DNA of 64,000 nt, from contig NZ_LN908977.1 of assembly GCF_001486165.1 (NCBI RefSeq), positions 822,122 to 886,121 of the forward strand. The letters are read 5' to 3'. The stretch is from Bittarella massiliensis (ex Durand et al. 2017). Lineage in GTDB: Bacteria; Bacillota; Clostridia; Oscillospirales; Ruminococcaceae. Below, in pieces: positions 43,024 through 51,931 of the stretch. Below the pieces are notes generated by a model. That model was not told where the DNA came from, ran no database searches, and saw only the letters and a program-made list of their open reading frames with translations. The position numbers and the translations under genes are program-made. How positions within the stretch are numbered: position 1 is the first letter of the stretch; every line of letters starts with the position of its first letter.

Positions 43024-44397
43024 ATGCCAAAGGAATACCGCACCATACAGGAAGTGGCCGGTCCTCTGATGCTGGTTCGCGGGGTGGAGAACGTCACCTA
43101 CAACGAACTGGGCGAGATCGAGCTGCAAAACGGCGAGACCCGGCGCTGCAAGGTGCTGGAGATCGACGGCGGCAACGCCCTGGTCCAGCTCTTTGAAAAC
43201 TCCGCCGGCATCAACCTGGACAGCTCGAAGGTCCGCTTTTTGGGCCGCACCATGGAACTGGGGGTGTCGGAAGACATGCTCAGCCGGGTCTTTGACGGCC
43301 TGGGCCGCCCCATGGACGGGGGGCCCGACATCCTGCCCGAAAAGCGGCTGGACGTCAACGGCCTGCCCATGAACCCCGCCGCCCGCAACTACCCGCAGGA
43401 GTTCATTCAGACCGGCATCTCCGCCATCGACGGGCTCAACACCCTGGTGCGCGGACAGAAGCTGCCCATCTTCTCCGCCTCCGGCCTCCCCCACGCCGAG
43501 CTGGCCGCCCAAATCGCCCGCCAGGCAAAGGTCCGGGGCACCGACGAGTCCTTCGCCGTGGTCTTTGCCGCCATGGGCATCACCTTTGAAGAGGCCAACT
43601 TCTTCATCGAGAGCTTCAAGGAGACCGGCGCCATCGACCGGACCGTCCTCTTTGTCAACCTGGCCAACGACCCCGCCGTCGAGCGGATCGCCACCCCCCG
43701 CATGGCCCTCACGGCCGCCGAGTACCTGGCCTTTGACAAGGGGATGCACGTGCTGGTCATCCTCACCGACATCACCAACTACGCCGACGCCCTGCGCGAG
43801 ATCTCGGCGGCCCGCAAAGAGGTCCCCGGCCGCCGCGGCTACCCGGGCTACATGTACACCGACCTGGCCAGCCTCTACGAGCGCGCCGGGCGGCAGAAGG
43901 GGAAAAACGGGAGCATCACCATGATCCCCATCCTCACCATGCCCGAGGACGACAAGACCCACCCCATCCCCGACCTGACCGGCTACATCACCGAGGGGCA
44001 GATCATCCTCAGCCGGGAACTCTACCGCAAAAACGTCACCCCGCCCATCGACGTCCTCCCCTCCCTCTCCCGGCTCAAGGACAAGGGCATCGGCGAGGGC
44101 AAGACCCGGGCAGACCACGCCAACACCATGAACCAGCTCTTCTCCGCCTACGCCCGCGGCAAGGAGGCCAAGGAGTTGATGGTGGTGCTGGGCGAGGCGG
44201 CCCTCACCGACATCGACAAGCTCTACGCCAAGTTCGCCGACGAGTTTGAGCGGGAGTACGTCTCCCAGGGCTACCACGCCGACCGCAGCATCGAGGAGAC
44301 CCTGGACATCGGCTGGAAGCTGCTGCGCATCCTCCCCCGGAGCGAGCTCAAGCGGATCAAGGACGAATACCTGGACGAGTACTACTCGGCCGACTGA
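43024..44397 (+). CDS. ntpB: V-type ATP synthase regulatory subunit B
   Basis: 457 residues, starting just after subunit A, whose last codons contain the AAGGAGGAGG ribosome site. It lacks a functional P-loop: the region reads [10 protein letters not shown], the standard B-type replacement. Motifs [27 protein letters not shown] and [11 protein letters not shown] are diagnostic. It alternates with subunit A in the catalytic hexamer. Confidence 0.98.
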   Translation: MPKEYRTIQEVAGPLMLVRGVENVTYNELGEIELQNGETRRCKVLEIDGGNALVQLFENSAGINLDSSKVRFLGRTMELGVSEDMLSRVFDGLGRPMDGGPDILPEKRLDVNGLPMNPAARNYPQEFIQTGISAIDGLNTLVRGQKLPIFSASGLPHAELAAQIARQAKVRGTDESFAVVFAAMGITFEEANFFIESFKETGAIDRTVLFVNLANDPAVERIATPRMALTAAEYLAFDKGMHVLVILTDITNYADALREISAARKEVPGRRGYPGYMYTDLASLYERAGRQKGKNGSITMIPILTMPEDDKTHPIPDLTGYITEGQIILSRELYRKNVTPPIDVLPSLSRLKDKGIGEGKTRADHANTMNQLFSAYARGKEAKELMVVLGEAALTDIDKLYAKFADEFEREYVSQGYHADRSIEETLDIGWKLLRILPRSELKRIKDEYLDEYYSAD

Positions 44398-44430
44398 GCC
44401 CGCCAAAACCCATAGAAAGGGGGAATACCG

Positions 44431-45099
44431 TTGGCATCTACCCATGTAAATCCCACCCGGATGGAGCTGACCAAGCAGAAAAAGAAGCTGGCCACCGCCG
44501 TGCGGGGACACAAGCTGCTCAAGGACAAGCGCGACGAGCTGATGCGGCAGTTTTTGGAGCTGGTGCGGGTGAACAAGGCCCTGCGGGAAAAGGTGGAGCG
44601 GGGCATCGGCGCCGCCAACCAAAACTTTGTGATGGCCCGCGCCGCCATGGAGGACGAGTACCTGGCCGCCGCCCTGATGACCCCCAAACAGGAGGTCACC
44701 CTGGACGCGGGGGCCCGCAACGTGATGAGCGTGGAGGTCCCCCAGTTCTCCTACCGGACCCGGACCTCCGACCCGGGGGACATCTACTCCTACGGCTTTG
44801 CCTTTACCTCCAGCGAGCTGGACGGGGCGGTGAAGAGCCTGGCGGACGTGCTGCCCGACCTGCTGCAACTGGCCGAGTGCGAAAAGGCCTGCCAGCTGAT
44901 GGCGGCCGAAATCGAAAAGACCCGCCGCCGGGTCAACGCCCTGGAGCACGTGATGATCCCCGAGACCCAGGAGAACATCCGCTACATCACCATGAAGCTG
45001 GATGAAAACGAGCGCAGCACCCAGATCCGGCTGATGAAGGTCAAGGACATGATGCTCGAACAGGCGCACCACTACAAAGAGCGGCAGGCCGCCGACTGA
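44431..45099 (+). CDS. ntpD: V-type ATP synthase subunit D (central axle)
   Basis: 222 residues from a TTG with AAAGGGGG seven bases upstream. Long N- and C-terminal helices form the antiparallel coiled coil of the rotary axle. It starts with N-P-T-R-M-E-L-T-K-Q-K-K-K-L and has R-R-V-N-A-L-E-H-V-M-I-P near 165-180, the family signature. It is the last gene of the operon, followed by a strong terminator. Confidence 0.96.
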   Translation: MASTHVNPTRMELTKQKKKLATAVRGHKLLKDKRDELMRQFLELVRVNKALREKVERGIGAANQNFVMARAAMEDEYLAAALMTPKQEVTLDAGARNVMSVEVPQFSYRTRTSDPGDIYSYGFAFTSSELDGAVKSLADVLPDLLQLAECEKACQLMAAEIEKTRRRVNALEHVMIPETQENIRYITMKLDENERSTQIRLMKVKDMMLEQAHHYKERQAAD

Positions 45100-45108
45100 C
45101 GATCTGCC

Positions 45109-45155
45109 GAGAGGGCCGCTCCCCAACCGAAAGGGGGAGCGGCTCTCTTTTCTTT
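45109..45155 (+). terminator. Terminator of the V-ATPase operon
   Basis: GAGAGGGCCGCTCCCC pairs with GGGGAGCGGCTCTC, followed by TTTTCTTT. Confidence 0.88.
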
Positions 45156-45170
45156 GTCGGGGAGATGGGC

Positions 45171-45176
45171 TATAAT
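45171..45176 (+). promoter_or_regulatory. Probable -10 box before the DUF1287 gene
   Basis: TATAAT 71 bp before the ATG at 45248; no good -35 at normal spacing. Confidence 0.4.
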
Positions 45177-45247
45177 AGAAAAAACGCCGGCTGGGCCGGC
45201 CCCTTCTGCGGGGGCGGCGGACGATGGGCGTGAAAGGGGGCTGGAAG

Positions 45248-45952
45248 ATGAAAAAACAGCTGCAATCGGGGGCCGAAGGGGGCGCACAGGTCCCCCGCCG
45301 GCGGTGGGGAAAACAGCAGACCGTGCTGCTCTCCCTCTCTGTGCTGGTGGTCCTTGCGGTGATTTTCGGGGTGCTGGATTACTACTCCCTCCTCCCCAAG
45401 CGCAGCTACACGGCGGCGGATTTCGGCATTGAGACCCTGCACAGTGAAACCGACCGCAACGGCAACGGGGTGGACGATTTCACCGACATCCTCGAGGGGG
45501 CCCGAAAGGCGGTGGAGGAAAACCCCATCTACGACAACTCCTATGCGGCGGGCGGCTATCCGGAGGCGGGCAGGGGCGCCTGCACCGACGTGGTCTGGCG
45601 GGCGCTGGCCCACGCCGGGTACGACCTGAAGGGGATGGTGGATGCGGACATTGCCCTGGAGTCGGACGCCTACCCCGGCGCGGAGGATGCGAACATCGAC
45701 TTTCGGCGGGTCAAAAACCTGGAGGTCTTCTTTTCCCGCCACTGCGCCGTCCTCACCCTGGATCCCTACCAGGTGGCCGACTGGCAGCCGGGGGATATTG
45801 TCACCTTCAGCCCCAGCCACATCGCCATCGTCTCGGACAAGCGCAACCGGGACGGGGTGCCCTATATCATCCACCAGGACAGCCAGCCCCAAAAGGAGGA
45901 GGACGCCCTCACCCACCGCACCATCACCGGGCACTACCGATTCATCATCTGA
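45248..45952 (+). CDS. DUF1287 family protein (predicted NlpC/P60-like cysteine hydrolase)
   Basis: 234 residues from the ATG at 45248 (AAAGGGGG upstream). An N-terminal cytoplasmic basic stretch leads to one membrane segment (about 25-47), then an extracytoplasmic DUF1287 domain. The likely nucleophile is in G-A-C-T-D-V-V-W-R-A-L, and the likely His is in S-P-S-H-I-A-I-V-S-D, the order seen in papain-like NlpC/P60 relatives. I-I-H-Q-D near the end may supply another active-site residue. A wall-modifying role is inferred from this resemblance; no substrate is known. E. coli YijF belongs to the same family. Confidence 0.84.
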   Translation: MKKQLQSGAEGGAQVPRRRWGKQQTVLLSLSVLVVLAVIFGVLDYYSLLPKRSYTAADFGIETLHSETDRNGNGVDDFTDILEGARKAVEENPIYDNSYAAGGYPEAGRGACTDVVWRALAHAGYDLKGMVDADIALESDAYPGAEDANIDFRRVKNLEVFFSRHCAVLTLDPYQVADWQPGDIVTFSPSHIAIVSDKRNRDGVPYIIHQDSQPQKEEDALTHRTITGHYRFII

Positions 45953-47139
45953 CGGCCCAGTTTCAAGACACTGGCCACCCCTTCAGGCGTTGGGGCGGCC
46001 AGCCGTTTGTTGCTTGCCGCCCCAAGCAGGTCCACAGATCCCCTGACAGCCATCTGGCCTGGGAGCCGATACCCCTTGCAATTGCACTCCGCCCTCTTTT
46101 TGGCACCTTCGCTTGCGGTGTCAATGGGGTATTTCCGACATTTAAACGGCCCGATCGCCCTACTTGCACTCTGCGCTTAGATGCCGTTTGAAGGCGATCC
46201 GGCTGTTTATCCTTGAAAAATCCCACAGAATGTCCCCCCTTTTTCGGCGGGACCCCTGCGAAGGTGTGCACCCGGTGGGGGTATGCAAAAGAAATTGATT
46301 TCTCAATGCTTTTCTGGGCCCTTTGGCACAGTTGGGGGACCCTTTCACAGGAGGGCGGGACGCGCATTTCGCGTCTCGCCTTTTTTCTGTTCGCCCTTCT
46401 GCCGCCGGGCAGCGGCAGTGCAAACCACATCTCCCCCCGGCTTTCCCAATCGGTCCAGGGCCGCCCAAGTCCATGTTCCTCGCGCCGGCAAAAAGAGGCG
46501 GCCGCGAGGGGAAAGCGATGGGCTTTGAGGAAAAGGAAGGGGCCGTCAACAGGCAAATCGCCGAGGCGGAGACACCCCTTTTGCCCCCGCTTTTCAGCCG
46601 TTTGAGACGGCGGCAGAGCGGCCCGCCATCCCCCCTTTGTGCAGAGCAGCACCAGGGCGGGCAAAGATGTCTTCAAGTACAGGTCGCGTCCGCCGCTTCG
46701 CCCGGCTGCCGGCGACGCCTCCCACGGCTCTGTCGCGGCCCGGTTTGGCGGGGCAAACCCCTCTCCCCTTCCGATAGTGCCGAAAAGCCCACGTTCCCAT
46801 GTGAACGCCCCCCTCCTCGCGGAAACAGAGGCCCCACGCCCTTATGGGACCAAGCGGCGGGCAGGCGGTACTGGCCGGCGAAGCGGGCGCCCTCTCCCCC
46901 AGCCCGGCCACCGCAGATGACAGGCGCCGGGCGGCCACTCCCCCTCGCGGCACAAAAGCACAAAATTGCGGCGCCGACAAGCCCCTTTATCACACCTCTG
47001 CGGGGATAGGGGCAAAAAAAGCCCCCAATACAGGCTATTTTCCTTGTTTTTTGGGACAAAACCTGCGACAATGAAAGTATCAAGAGGGGCTCGCCGCATC
47101 TGGCCGTCAGCCCCCTCAAGGAAAGAGAGGGGAAAATTC
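45953..47139. other. 1.2-kb stretch without a recognisable gene; several hairpins
   Basis: No frame here has both a plausible ribosome site and protein-like composition; the open frames are Arg/Pro/Gly-rich shadows of GC-rich DNA. Possible structure includes GGGGCGGC / GCCGCCCC arms near 45991-46025, GATACCCC / GGGGTAT at about 46068-46132, AAACGGC / GCCGTTT around 46143-46190, and a strong plus-strand terminator at 46354-46386. No match to tRNA, tmRNA, RNase P or SRP RNA was seen. It could hold a non-coding RNA or be decayed genes. Confidence 0.6.
46354..46386 (+). terminator. Orphan intrinsic terminator
   Basis: GGCGGGACGCG pairs with CGCGTCTCGCC (one G-U pair) with loop CATTT, then six T. 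No coding gene on the plus strand ends nearby; the nearest is DUF1287, 400 bp upstream. Confidence 0.75.
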
Positions 47140-49119
47140 GTGAAGATGATCAAGAGATGGTTCGGCCTTTTGCTGTGCGGCGCCCTGCTGCTGGCCCTGT
47201 TTCCCGCCGCGGCGCTGGCGACACCCAGCGCCCTGAACGGGGATTTCACCTGGTCGCCGCAGAGCCCCCGCGTCCGAGAGGAAATCCAGTTCACCGGGCC
47301 CGATGCGATGGGCGGTGAGGAGGTTGCCTCCCTGCTCTGGGATTTTGGGGACGGCACGGCTCGTGAACTCGGGCAAAACTCGACCCATACCTATCTCTCC
47401 CCCGGCCACTACACGGTGACATGCACCGCGCGTTTGTACAATGCCACAGAGTGGAAAATGGAGAAAGACATAACGGTGGCGAAGGCCAAGCCCGTGCTGA
47501 CGATCCAAAACGACGAGAAGCTCACCTGTACCTATGGAGAAGGGCTGATTATCATCTGGAGGCTTTCTGGGGCAGGTTCATCGGCCTCTTGTACGCTGCG
47601 CATCCCGAGCCTGGGTGATTTTAGCGATACTGCCCTGTTTTCAAATGGCGACCGTCGCGGCACACACCTGGCAGGCGACCGTCTGCTTGCCCTTTCCCCG
47701 GGGGACCACCCCATTCTGGGGGAGATCGCCGGGGACGACAACAACGAGCACTTTGCGGGGCAGATCGGTACCCTGACCATCTGCAAGACAGAGCCACGCG
47801 CGGGGATGGACGCCGCCGCCAACCGGTTTGTCTACGCGACGGGCGCTTGCAATGACAACAGGACGCCGGTCTACCGATCCCCCGTCTACAAGGGCTATGT
47901 GGGCGGGCCCGGAGAGAAAATCGCGAAGACCAGCCTGACCTGCGATGGGGTGACCCTCATTTCTGCGACCGGGATGTTCGCGAACGAGATGGATGACTGG
48001 GGCTTTGGATACCTGGCAGACGACCCGGAGACCCTCAACCGTTTTCGGCCCGGCGTCTACGACCTGATATACGAGTCGACCGAGAGCGCCCACAACAGCG
48101 CGGTGCGCGAAAAGGTGGGGGAGCTGACCTTTACCGGGGCAAAAGGGGTGGCGGTCACCCCCGCTGCGGCCGCCGTGCTGCCGGGCAGCCTGTCGGAGCC
48201 CTTTGATGCCGCGGTGGAGACGGTGGGCGACGGGGTGAGCCGCGAAGTGGTGTGGCGGGTGAGCGGCAACACCTCGCCTCAGACGCGGGTGGTGGCGCAG
48301 GGAGACGGCTGCCGCCTGCAAGTCGGCGCGGACGAGACGGCGCCTGAGTTGACGCTGACGGCGACCTCGGCACATCAAAATGGGGTACAGGGGGCGGTAG
48401 AGGGCACCGCCGTCGTCACCACCGGCGTGGTGACAGGGGTGACGGTTGACCCGCCGTTCGCTACGGTGAAAAAAGGCGGCACCCAGCAATTTACAGCCGC
48501 GGTGGCAGCGGCGGGCAATATCGGCCGCGGGGTGGTCTGGTCGGTGGACGGCACCGACTCGGCCATCGACCAAAACGGCCTGCTGACGGTAGGCGCAGGC
48601 GAGAGAAACGAGCAACTGCTGGTGACGGCGACTGCCGCCGACAGCGGCGTAAAGGGATACGCCGAGGTGACGGTGGACGTGAGCGGCGGCCCGACCGAGC
48701 TGCGGGCGGGAGAGGACGGTCACTGGGTATTTAACGGCGACTACGACACCCTCAAGGCGCTGCGGCTCGACGGCGTCGATCTCGACATTCGGCCCCAATC
48801 GGCGACACAGGCAAACTTGGGCTACCCGGGATACGAGGGCCAAGCGGGGACCGCTGAGAAGGGCAGCGTCGAAGTGGCGCTGTACAGCGACTTTCTCGCC
48901 ACCCTGCCGGCGGGGGTCCACCGACTGGAAGCGGTGTTTGAAAACGACGGGAGAGAGACGGCCGGGACGCTGGAGTTCACCCTCGTAAAGGAGGCGCCGC
49001 CGACCCCGGAGAAAGGCGATGGGGTCGCAACCGGCGATCCGTCGCGGCCACTGGCGGTCACGGGCATGGCAGCCCTGGCAGGCGCTGTTTTGCTTGCGGG
49101 CAGGAAGCGCCGCCGCTAG
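47140..49119 (+). CDS. Secreted surface protein with PKD, Ig-like and X2-like domains
   Basis: 659 residues from a GTG seven bases after GAGAGGGG (an ATG two codons later is possible). The signal peptide ends around A-A-L-A-T near residue 27. A PKD-like domain has L-L-W-D-F-G-D-G-T-A (about 65-75). Bacterial Ig-like (BIG2) domains occupy about 385-560, including V-T-V-D-P-P-F-A-T-V-K-K-G-G-T-Q-Q-F. An X2-like module (about 520-620) ends L-P-A-G-V-H-R-L-E-A-V-F-E-N-D-G-R. The tail is T-G-D, a hydrophobic stretch and G-R-K-R-R-R, resembling a sortase-type anchor but without a clean L-P-x-T-G. An adhesin or structural role is inferred. Confidence 0.82.
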   Translation: MKMIKRWFGLLLCGALLLALFPAAALATPSALNGDFTWSPQSPRVREEIQFTGPDAMGGEEVASLLWDFGDGTARELGQNSTHTYLSPGHYTVTCTARLYNATEWKMEKDITVAKAKPVLTIQNDEKLTCTYGEGLIIIWRLSGAGSSASCTLRIPSLGDFSDTALFSNGDRRGTHLAGDRLLALSPGDHPILGEIAGDDNNEHFAGQIGTLTICKTEPRAGMDAAANRFVYATGACNDNRTPVYRSPVYKGYVGGPGEKIAKTSLTCDGVTLISATGMFANEMDDWGFGYLADDPETLNRFRPGVYDLIYESTESAHNSAVREKVGELTFTGAKGVAVTPAAAAVLPGSLSEPFDAAVETVGDGVSREVVWRVSGNTSPQTRVVAQGDGCRLQVGADETAPELTLTATSAHQNGVQGAVEGTAVVTTGVVTGVTVDPPFATVKKGGTQQFTAAVAAAGNIGRGVVWSVDGTDSAIDQNGLLTVGAGERNEQLLVTATAADSGVKGYAEVTVDVSGGPTELRAGEDGHWVFNGDYDTLKALRLDGVDLDIRPQSATQANLGYPGYEGQAGTAEKGSVEVALYSDFLATLPAGVHRLEAVFENDGRETAGTLEFTLVKEAPPTPEKGDGVATGDPSRPLAVTGMAALAGAVLLAGRKRRR

Positions 49120-49149
49120 GAAAATAGAGTGCGGGGCCGAGCGCCTCAA

Positions 49150-49195
49150 CAGGGGAGAGGGGGACCAGATCGGTCCCCCTCTCCCCTGTCTCTCT
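49150..49195 (+). terminator. Terminator of the surface protein gene
   Basis: A perfect 17-bp stem (49150-49166 with 49172-49188) has loop AGATC and is followed by a pyrimidine-rich TCTCTCT. It starts 30 bp after the stop. Confidence 0.75.
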
Positions 49196-49352
49196 GGCAG
49201 TTGACGGCGTCCGGTCCGGCACAGGAGGGTGAGGGCTGGACTCCCCCACCGACTGGTCTTTACCGGTGGACTGCCCCGGTCAATCCCCCCAGGACCCCTC
49301 TCCACCCCACCCTGGCGACTGTGCTCGCCCTGCCCGATCGCCCTCTCGGGCA

Positions 49353-49382
49353 GGGCGAGGGCGAGGGCAAGGGCAAGGGCGG
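49353..49382 (+). repeat. Short hexanucleotide repeat
   Basis: GGCGAG twice, GGCAAG twice, then GGCGGG: five imperfect hexamers in non-coding DNA. Confidence 0.6.
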
Positions 49383-49587
49383 GAAAAGGCAGAGAACAAG
49401 GGGGCGGGAGAAAAGCCGGGGCAGAAATCCCTCCACCCCCGAAAAAGGAGAGAAGGCCGTATCCCTTTTCGGCGCTGAACCATTGGGACCACCTTTTCGC
49501 CCCCTCAGAGAGAAGGGCGGCAGCACCCAGCCGTCGGCCTTGGGACAGGTGCGGATAGAAGCCCCCCTCCCCCCTGCAAGACGGCGG

Positions 49588-49618
49588 AGGCCCGAGCGGT
49601 TTATCACCGCTCGGGCCT
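49588..49618 (+). terminator. Orphan hairpin, weak terminator
   Basis: A perfect 13-bp stem AGGCCCGAGCGGT / ACCGCTCGGGCCT has loop TTATC, followed by CTCTCTTCTTT. No gene ends immediately upstream on plus. Confidence 0.5.
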
Positions 49619-49697
49619 CTCTCTTCTTTAGGGCAATCCTCTGCTCAGCCGCATCAAGTCTCCGTGGGGGCGGCGGGATCGCCTCTCTGTCGCACCA

Positions 49698-49781
49698 GAG
49701 GATGGCGGACGAGCCAACGCTGACGGCGCGACCTCGACACATCGAAATGGGGCGCAGGGTGCGGCAAAGGGCACCGCCGGC
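49698..49781 (+). pseudogene. Decayed fragment of a surface-protein Ig-like domain
   Basis: The bases resemble 48327-48409 inside the surface protein gene. Shared blocks include GCGGACGAG, ACGCTGACGGCG, ACCTCG, ACACATC, AAATGGGG and AGGGCACCGCC in the same order and strand. Small deletions shift the frame, so no protein is made. It is likely the remnant of a duplicated or paralogous gene. Confidence 0.65.
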
Positions 49782-49804
49782 TGCCTGGAACGTGGAGCAG
49801 CGGC

Positions 49805-50050
49805 TCAATCGACCCAGAACGTGAGCTTCTCCTCGTCGCCGTAGGTGATGCGAAAGCGGCGGGCGGCGAAAAATGCCTCCACCGTCCGGCGCATCTCCTC
49901 AAAGCGGCCGGAACAGGCGCACTCCCCCAGCGGTTCGATCCAGCAGGACTGTTTGCCGCAGGCGTCCCGCAGGTGGACGCGAAAGGCCAGGCCCCGCTCC
50001 TCCAACAGGTGGTTGCAGTCGAGAATGTCGGTCAGTAAGATGATGTTCAT
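49805..50050 (-). CDS. Small protein of unknown function downstream of TfoX_C
   Basis: 81 residues: M-N-I-I-L-L-T-D-I-L-D-C-N-H-L-L-E-E-R at the start, with four cysteines (C12, C31, C36 and a C-A-C pair region near 44) and a basic then acidic C-terminus. No family recognised. The ATG overlaps the stop of the TfoX_C gene (ATGA) and has GGGAGAGGG upstream, so it is translated with that gene. The Cys content suggests a redox-sensitive or metal-binding protein, without direct evidence. Confidence 0.65.
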   Translation of the reverse strand: MNIILLTDILDCNHLLEERGLAFRVHLRDACGKQSCWIEPLGECACSGRFEEMRRTVEAFFAARRFRITYGDEEKLTFWVD

Positions 50051-50352
50051 TTTCCCTCTCCCCTCTCTGCGGCCCGGCTGGCCGCGGCCGTTTGCCCTCT
50101 CTCCAAACCGCTGTAAAAGGCCTTTAAATCAGCCTTCACGTCGGGGGGCAGCTCCTTCTTCGGCAGGCCGCGGATGGCCCCTTCCAGGGCGTAGAGCAGG
50201 TGCAGGCAGGCCCCCGGATCGGCGTGCAGCCGCACCCGCAGCAGGGCCTCCTTGGCCCCGATTGCCCGCAGCTGCTCCGGGGTCTCGATCCCCGCGCGGC
50301 GCAGCTTTTCCTCCGCCACCCGGCCCAGACCGGTTATCTGATGAAGTTCCAT
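50047..50352 (-). CDS. Stand-alone TfoX C-terminal domain protein
   Basis: 101 residues. It starts M-E-L-H-Q-I-T-G-L-G-R-V-A-E-E-K-L-R-R-A-G-I, a helix-hairpin-helix-like segment. L-Y-A-L-E-G-A-I-R-G near 55 and K-A-D-L-K-A-F-Y are typical of TfoX_C. TfoX/Sxy is a competence regulator in Proteobacteria; stand-alone C-terminal domains occur widely in Clostridia with unknown roles, so competence should not be inferred. It is 40 bp downstream of cls. Confidence 0.83.
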   Translation of the reverse strand: MELHQITGLGRVAEEKLRRAGIETPEQLRAIGAKEALLRVRLHADPGACLHLLYALEGAIRGLPKKELPPDVKADLKAFYSGLERGQTAAASRAAERGEGK

Positions 50353-50392
50353 CTCGCGCCCTCCTCTCTTCTCCGCCCCGCCTCAAATCCCC

Positions 50393-51928
50393 CTACATCA
50401 GGGGGGAAAACACCCGCAGCACCGCCGCGAACATCCGCTTGTAGAGGGGGATGGCATTGTACTTTTTCATGGTCATCTGCTCGCAGCACTCCAGGGTCTG
50501 CAAAAAGTCCTTTTTCAGCTGGAGCACCGCCTTGGAGCGGTACATCCAGACGCCGCACTCAAAGTGCAGGTAGAGGCTGCGAAAGTCCAGGTTGGTGGTG
50601 CCCACCACCGCCACCTTGTCGTCGGCGACAAAGGTCTTGGAGTGGATGAAGCCGGGGGTGTACTCGTAGATTTTGACCCCCGCCTCCAGCAGTTGTTTGT
50701 AGTAGGAGCGGGTCACCATGTGCACATACCACTTGTCGGGCACATGGGGGGTGACGATCCGCACGTCGATGCCGCTCTTGGCCGCCAGGTTGAGGGCGGT
50801 CACCACCTCGTTGTCGACGATCAGGTAGGGGGTGTTGATATAGACGTATTCGGTGGCGTTGTTGATGATATTCAGGTAGACCTGCTCCCCCACGATCTCG
50901 TCGTCCATGGGGCTGTCGGCGTAGGGCTGCACGTAGCCGTCGCTCTCGCAGGGGGCGGGCATGTACCGCTCGGGGCGAAACTGGCTGAACTCCTCCCCCT
51001 TCTTGGTCTCGTACTGCCAGAATTGCAGGAACATCACCGTCAGGTTCCAGACCGCCTCCCCCTTGAGCATGATGGAGGCGTCCTTCCAGTGGCCGTGCTT
51101 CTCGTAGCCGTTGATGTACTCGTCGGCCAGGTTGATGCCGCCGGTGAAGCCCACATACCCGTCGATGACGGTGATCTTGCGGTGGTCGCGGTTGTTCATC
51201 TGCATCTGCAGCCGGGGGCGGAACTTGTTGAAGGCGTAGCACTTGATCCCCTTCTGGCGCAGCTCCTTGTAGTAGCCGCTGGGAAGGGTGACCAGGCTGC
51301 CCACGTCGTCGTAGAGCATCCGCACATCCACCCCCTGGGCGGCCTTGCGCTCCAAAATCTCCAGCACCGTGTCCCACATCACCCCGGCCTGAACGATAAA
51401 GTACTCCATAAAGATGAAGTGCTGGGCCTTTTCCAGCTCCTCCACCAGCTTCTCAAACATCCGCTCCCCCGGGGAGAGGTAGCAGGTCTCGGTGTTCTTG
51501 TAGACCGGGTAGAAGGAGTTGTTGCTGATGTAGAGGGACTGTTTGGCGGTGTGCCGGCTCATGGACTCGATCTCCTCGGTGACCACCCGGTTGGCGATCA
51601 GCTCATCCTTGGTCTTGTCGTAGATCTCGCTGACCCGGCCGCGCAGGGCCCGGGGCACCTTGTTGTTGCCGAAAAAGACGTAGAAGAGCCCGCCGAAGAT
51701 GGGCAGGGCCATGACGATGAGGATCCAGGGGATCTTGTAGGCCGGGTTGTCGTCCTTGGAGATGACCCAGACGGCGCAGAGGCCGCTGAGGACGATGAGA
51801 ATGGGCTGTAAGTAGACGAACTCCTCGCTGAGGCGCCAGATGGCGACCACCAGAAAGGCCGCTTGCAGGAGGATCAAGACCCCCACGATGACGATCCTGC
51901 TGAGCAGGACCTTGGCTATTTTTTTCAT
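50393..51928 (-). CDS. cls: Cardiolipin synthase
   Basis: 511 residues. Two N-terminal membrane segments (about 10-60) are followed by two phospholipase D domains. HKD motif 1 is H-R-K-I-T-V-I-D-G-Y-V-G-F-T-G-G-I-N (about 225-245). HKD motif 2 is H-S-K-T-F-V-A-D-D-K-V-A-V-V-G-T-T-N (about 430-450). It condenses phosphatidylglycerol to cardiolipin at the membrane. The ATG follows the M20 gene by 3 bp, in an operon with FemAB-like and peptidase genes, all envelope-related. Confidence 0.95.
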   Translation of the reverse strand: MKKIAKVLLSRIVIVGVLILLQAAFLVVAIWRLSEEFVYLQPILIVLSGLCAVWVISKDDNPAYKIPWILIVMALPIFGGLFYVFFGNNKVPRALRGRVSEIYDKTKDELIANRVVTEEIESMSRHTAKQSLYISNNSFYPVYKNTETCYLSPGERMFEKLVEELEKAQHFIFMEYFIVQAGVMWDTVLEILERKAAQGVDVRMLYDDVGSLVTLPSGYYKELRQKGIKCYAFNKFRPRLQMQMNNRDHRKITVIDGYVGFTGGINLADEYINGYEKHGHWKDASIMLKGEAVWNLTVMFLQFWQYETKKGEEFSQFRPERYMPAPCESDGYVQPYADSPMDDEIVGEQVYLNIINNATEYVYINTPYLIVDNEVVTALNLAAKSGIDVRIVTPHVPDKWYVHMVTRSYYKQLLEAGVKIYEYTPGFIHSKTFVADDKVAVVGTTNLDFRSLYLHFECGVWMYRSKAVLQLKKDFLQTLECCEQMTMKKYNAIPLYKRMFAAVLRVFSPLM

Positions 51929-51931
51929 ACG

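Larger units (their letters stand above)
49120..49804. other. Gene-free stretch with hairpins, hexanucleotide repeat and a decayed surface-protein fragment
   Basis: No supported gene. It contains the surface-protein terminator (49150-49188), a 14-bp stem (49324-49337 with 49346-49359), a GGCGAG/GGCAAG hexamer run (about 49353-49382), a 13-bp stem (49588-49618), and a degenerate copy of part of the surface-protein gene (49698-49781). Confidence 0.65.

Noticed and set aside
46300-46386. T-box leader
   Set aside because: The terminator resembles a T-box terminator, but the conserved GGTGGTACCGCG antiterminator element and specifier loop are missing, and no aminoacyl-tRNA or amino acid gene follows.
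47030-47100. Promoter for the surface protein gene
   Set aside because: GACAAT near 47081 could be a -10, but no -35 at proper spacing was found, so it was not listed.
49353-49382. CRISPR-like or VNTR locus
   Set aside because: Only five imperfect hexamers without spacers; too short for an array.
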